From: Sthenelais limicola
Lineage: Eukaryota; Annelida; Polychaeta; Phyllodocida; Sigalionidae
Direction: 5' to 3'
NCBI GenBank assembly: GCA_942159475.1
Contig: OW804098.1
Span: 111,730,620-111,794,619, forward strand
DNA: 64,000 nucleotides
The notes beneath the pieces are model-generated. The model was not told where the DNA came from. It did not search any database and saw only the letters and a list, made by a program, of their open reading frames with translations. Each line of letters opens with the position of its first letter. Within the stretch, counting starts at the first letter, position 1. Below, in pieces: positions 60,201-64,000 of this stretch. The position numbers were made by a program, and so were the translations under genes.

Positions 60201-63200
60201 GTACAATTGCATCTCATTATATCTCGACGTTGGGTCAAATCGCACTCCTTTGACACCAGGAGGACTTACTCCACCCACAGGAGCGCTGAGCTATCTGAGT
60301 ATCTCTAACACATTTCTACTCCTGTATAATTGATTACGTTCATTGTTTTACTGATTACTTCTATAATTGATTCTGTAATTGATTTCTTTAATTGTTCATG
60401 ACTTCATGACAACATTTGAATTTACTATTATGTACTTGTGTACCTGTTGAATAAAATTTGAATAAAACTCCCTTTATCCACAACTATGTGTTTTGAGTTA
60501 AAAAGAATCTAATTACAAATTCAGGCAGAAAGTCAAAGCACACCTTTTCTGCATAGATATATTCAAAACAGTCTTGAGATTTTAGATTCAAACTAGTAAC
60601 AATACAAAACCCGCCAAAAGTGAAAAGATCTGAGGAAGGTTTTTTGTGAAAAAATATTTGAAAATCTAGCCTCAGTCCTTAAGTCATTAGTTTGGTAGTC
60701 CACACTATCGGACTCAATGCAGCTCCTCAAGCTGCCTGCTTCACTTACTCTGTAGTCACCCTGGAGGTCTGACATTTCTCCTGGCTGCAAGATAGCTGGG
60801 CTATATCCTGGTGTAATTGCTGCAACCCCAGTGTCTTTGGGATGTGTTGGTGGGCGCCGTCGCTCCAACGGTCAGCTGGGACGTCCTGTCAGCCTACGGG
60901 CTCAGCTTCTCTTGCCGCTGGGTGGTGACTCTTGAGAGGTGAGCATTCTGCTTGGCTAATTTCTTTACTGTTTCATCAAACTGGTCGGACATTGACTTTG
61001 ACATGGCATCCTAATTAATATAATCCACTGTTTGTCCTAAGTTTGATTGTAAGTTCTCCACCAGTGATAAATATTGATTATCCTGAAGATTATCCTTATT
61101 GTAAGTTACCGTTGTTCATCCTGATTGATGCTAATTGATATCCAATCAGCATCTGTACACTAATTAACTATTTCAACATTATGATGACAAATGTTCTCTA
61201 TTATTGTTAGTGATAATTGATAGCCAATTATCACTTAAATGCGCTTATTGATAACTGAAATAACACAGAGCTAAATGGATCCCGACTTGATCAGATCGTC
61301 AATAAAAGGTAAGTGTTTATTCTCAAAACCTGACACTCGCGTCTGGGGTCTACCACATTAACATAACCAGCCATGCCCAGCTGTTCTGTACATTGTCAGG
61401 TAGGGGAGGCCAGGCATTATGTAACATCACGTAACACTTTTAATACAATTAAGTGGCACAATTAGGTAAAATGATAACTCTCTGTAAAGCCTTGGCTGGA
61501 TACTTACCTGGAACACATTGAAATTGATTTAGGAAGTCCTCAGGACGTATAGGGTGACTATTAGTTTCATGGAATGACAATGTTTGTTTTCCAACAAAGC
61601 CTCTATACAGTTCTCTAAGTAATTGTGTAATATTTGATGGCTTGTACCTGGATGCATCCACTGTAGGTGCCATGACCTTCCCATCTGGACACTGGACTTG
61701 CCAATGTTTGTTTGCTTGTTGCTTGTAACCTAAATAGCAAAATAAATTGTGGTTTTGACTGGATTTTGGGGAAGAGCAGGAAGACACAGTTCAATAAATG
61801 TACCCTGTTTATATGGTGAACATTCGTGCCGGGCCTAACGTTGTATAGGATAGGGCTGGATTTATTAACATTCTGCTGTTGTTATGTGTTTTTATATCAC
61901 AACTTTGCTTCTGAAGATGCTATCGTTATGTACTCCTGTGTGTACCATCGAACCTCAGTCTTGATTCAACAACCATTGAAGTCACATCTCTATCCTGTAT
62001 TCCCTTCTTCTCCTACTCGATTTTAAAGGATGCCCAGCTGTTTCTACCAGCTAGCCCCCTTATCAGCTTTATGATACTGTGGATTGCAAAACCATATATT
62101 TTCTGTACATTTGAATGTTCAGGTTTCAGTAGGCTTGAACGTGTGTGCATGGGTGGTGGTGGGGTGGGGCAGTGGATAGGGGCAGGCAGTGAGCATTTCG
62201 GACCAATGGGGTAACCATGTATGGCCCCATCTATTCTATATTTCTTGCACATATTTATATTACAGGCAAGTGAAAGTGGGTTAGTAGTTTAGTTCATAGC
62301 GTTGTTATTGGTGGTATAGGTATGTTTTTCCCTGATATTTCCTAGATATAATGTATATTATATAATTGTGTATTGACACCTGTAGCCGTGTTGTATATTT
62401 TGTTTGTTTTATTTCATTCAGGACGTTTATACAGCAAGTCAAATTATAATAATAGTTTTGCCAATAGATCAGGTATGAGATGTCAACATAACTCAACTTG
62501 AGAGGATCACAATAGCTTTCCTACTGACCTACTTTGCCATGTTTCTCGCTAAACTAATTAAGGAAGCAATTAATTAGCAGACAATTTGACTAGTGCTATA
62601 TTGAGGATTCATGATTTTGATGTGTGGGCTGACACAAACAACCAAGTTCTTGTCTAAATTGTGAATGCTCTGATTAACTACCAACTTTGCGGCTGACCCC
62701 AAACTTGGTAGGGAAACCACTAATGTATGGGCAAAACTCTAAGTGGAATACAGCAAGAAGTTGTTGTGTCATGGGAAAATCCAATAATGACTAGTGTCTA
62801 TAGGTCTACAACATATATTGGTCACAGAAGTATAAACTCAAAGATCAAAAGCTATTAAAGTTCCCAGCTCATGTCTGTCCTCTGCCAAAGGAAAGTGTTA
62901 TGACATGGCCTGACAATGAATTTTAACCATTCTGTTTATTCAAGGTCCTTTGGTCCATGTTTGAGACACAACCAAAGCAGTGTCAGGCCAGTTGCTCCCC
63001 GGTCTTAAGCCCCCCTGACTTAAGCCCCCCTGCCTTAAGCCCTCTGGTGTTAAGCCCCTGGCCAAAAGCCCCCTCGGTCAACCCCGCCTCCCACCCAAAA
63101 GCCTCCTGGTCGGAAACCCCCTAGGTCGAAGCCCCCTAGGCCATAAGCCCCGCCCCCCTATATGCATAATAGGCCCCCTACACTGATGCATTAGAATGCA

Positions 63201-63450
63201 AAATATGATGATATTGGTGTTGTGCATAACATTGAAAATACTGAATATTGAAAAATTAATATTTTTAACGACTTGTTAACTTGCCTGCAATGAAACAGGT
63301 GAAACAAATAAATCCTTTATACAAAACTATCCCAAATGATAACCATGTCTTAAAAAGGATCTGTTATTATTATGGATGCTACTTACATATTGTATTTACC
63401 AATGACATCAGAGCCATAACCAACAGTTGTCTCAGCAGAAAAGAGGCCAT
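54220..63450 (-). CDS. R6: receptor with alpha ectodomain, short stalk, TM type II, repeated YVNV/YDxP tail (361 aa)
   Basis: Exons are 63387-63450, 61508-61729, 58028-58339, 56636-56797, 55344-55422 and 54220-54466; together 1086 nt in frame. The signal peptide starts MASFLLRQLLVMAL. Exon B has CPDGK and QCVPG; exon C has ADHIHKSCQDQYN and CGYIIGC. Exon D is short (about 54 residues), with NWKHGDCWKRRYP and MYQDTPLHNC but almost no stalk. The TM segment (AVIPVTVIVLILFFIFILTL) is type II, as in R5. The 82-residue tail repeats one block twice: YVNVEDNDYAEVYDTP, then YVNVEDGDYADIYDIP, giving six tyrosines in YxNV, YAxV/I and YDxP contexts. The large introns carry repeats. Odd: if the exon D donor is not used, the frame continues through a hydrophobic stretch to a stop at 56529. 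Confidence 0.82.
55806..56220. mobile_element. MITE family M1, copy 4, R6 stalk-TM intron
   Basis: About 415 bp. It begins GTGATCCGTTTTAGGAAAAC and ends TCATTTTCCTAAAACGGATC, an almost perfect inverted pair. It lies between exon D and the TM exon of R6. Confidence 0.75.
57182..57217. repeat. Perfect 15-bp inverted repeat (hairpin)
   Basis: CAGTCCTATCAGTCA and TGACTGATAGGACTG are separated by 6 bp. It lies in R6 intron 2. It may be a tiny MITE or a chance palindrome. Confidence 0.6.
58600..58960. repeat. Low-complexity tract: poly-C, poly-A and poly-T runs
   Basis: A C run near 58602-58616 is followed by A-rich sequence and long A and T runs between 58838 and 58960. No gene signal. It lies in R6 intron 2. 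Confidence 0.7.
58974..59138. repeat. GATATCAG-type minisatellite
   Basis: Tandem degenerate units of about 40-45 bp, built from TTCTGATATCAGTTCTGATA and TTGAGCCGATATCAGACCAA, rich in the GATATC palindrome. It ends directly at M1 copy 5. Confidence 0.7.
59139..59400. mobile_element. MITE family M1, copy 5 (right end truncated), R6 intron 2
   Basis: It begins GTGATCCGTTTTAGGAAAAT and follows the family interior up to about 59400, where it passes into TTACACGG-rich sequence without a right terminal repeat. Confidence 0.6.
59584..59989. mobile_element. MITE family M1, copy 6, R6 intron 2
   Basis: About 406 bp. It starts TGATCCGTTTTAGAAAAATG and ends TATTTTCCTAAAACGGACCA in inverted orientation. 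It is complete at both ends and nearly intact. Confidence 0.7.
60593..61004 (-). other. Unassigned short frames, possible retroelement Gag remnant
   Basis: Two short minus-strand frames follow each other: 60894-61004 (starts MSKSMSDQFDETVKKL, ends at TAG) and 60593-60868 (RRRPPTHPKDTG, then an acidic/polar region). The composition is unlike the flanking intron of R6. A decayed retroelement is possible, but no diagnostic domain is visible. Confidence 0.25.
62985..63165. repeat. TTAAGCCCCC-type degenerate minisatellite
   Basis: About nine short units of 15-20 bp around TTAAGCCCCCCTGAC and related C-rich forms. It lies in intron 1 of R6, between the signal exon and exon B. Confidence 0.65.
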
Positions 63451-64000
63451 GTTTTCCTCTTTAAAATCCATTAATCCACAAACAACTGAGCTTCTTCAAC
63501 ATAGGTTACTTGATTCATGTTAAATCACTTACTATGATCGCCAAGGGATATCTTCCTTTCCTCTACCACAGGAAGACGCACTAATGACTTTGCTTCTGCA
63601 TGTATACTTTAATTGCAACTGTTGTTGTTTTTACTGAATATGTTCCAGTTAAGCATCTTTCCTTGTCAAACTGATGTGTTTTCATGCAGAGGGTAAACAC
63701 TAAACATACTCCAAGCATTAACCTATAACATTGTATGTTATACCTTCATAAAAAGATTTGATCCCTTTCAATTAACTAGGAAAACCTGGTAAATGAATAT
63801 GACATATGGGTACAGATAGAAGTAGCAACCATGTTGCTCAATTACGAGAAAAAAATAAGTAAAAGATTCTTGACTATTATTCGATTTGAACAAAAATGGC
63901 TTCATAAATCTTGATGAAATTATACATGGATGCAGCTACCATAGTTACTAACTGACAAGAAAAAAATCAGCCTGAACATTTTGGCTGAATTGTTTATATT

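Overview
The window looks like AT-rich nuclear DNA of an invertebrate metazoan. The genes are multi-exon with GT-AG introns, they encode membrane receptors whose tails carry metazoan-type tyrosine and SH3-ligand motifs, and metazoan transposons surround them. The sequence alone does not fix the phylum: sponge, cnidarian, invertebrate deuterostome and mollusc all remain possible.

The main content is a head-to-tail array of six paralogous type I membrane receptor genes, all on the minus strand. I call them R1 to R6 in window order: R1 1334-3206 (its 3' exons lie outside the window), R2 6962-10785, R3 13897-22515, R4 29679-36789, R5 43380-52966 and R6 54220-63450. Each gene has a 64-bp signal-peptide exon, extracellular exon B, extracellular exon C, exon D (Cys-containing module plus Thr/Ser/Pro stalk), a 79-bp transmembrane exon and one or two cytoplasmic exons. 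Splice phases agree throughout (1-1 for the extracellular exons, 1-2 for the TM exon). The five complete genes give uninterrupted coding sequences of 436, 442, 440, 417 and 361 codons plus stop. The ectodomain has eight conserved cysteines and a CGYxxGC signature. I recognise no named domain in it.

The array is mosaic. Ectodomains come in two types (alpha in R1, R2, R6; beta in R3, R4, R5), TM exons in two types (I in R2, R3, R4; II in R5, R6) and tails in two types. Tail I (R3, R4) has an SSYYDV ITIM-like site and a PxxPxR SH3 ligand. Tail II (R2, R5, R6) has YxNV, YAEI/V and YDxP sites, and in R5 an ITAM-spaced YxxL-x10-YxxL pair. The pieces are combined differently from gene to gene, as in clusters of paired activating and inhibitory immune or allorecognition receptors.

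The spaces between and inside the genes hold mobile elements and repeats. These include a young DIRS/Ngaro-type tyrosine-recombinase retrotransposon (45203-49770) in the stalk-TM intron of R5, a decayed 5'-truncated LINE (about 40517-43079), a piggyBac-type MITE with TTAA target sites (39462-39880), six copies of a roughly 410-bp MITE family, other inverted-repeat elements, minisatellites, and large segmental duplications carrying R3 and R4. No rRNA, tRNA or CRISPR was found.
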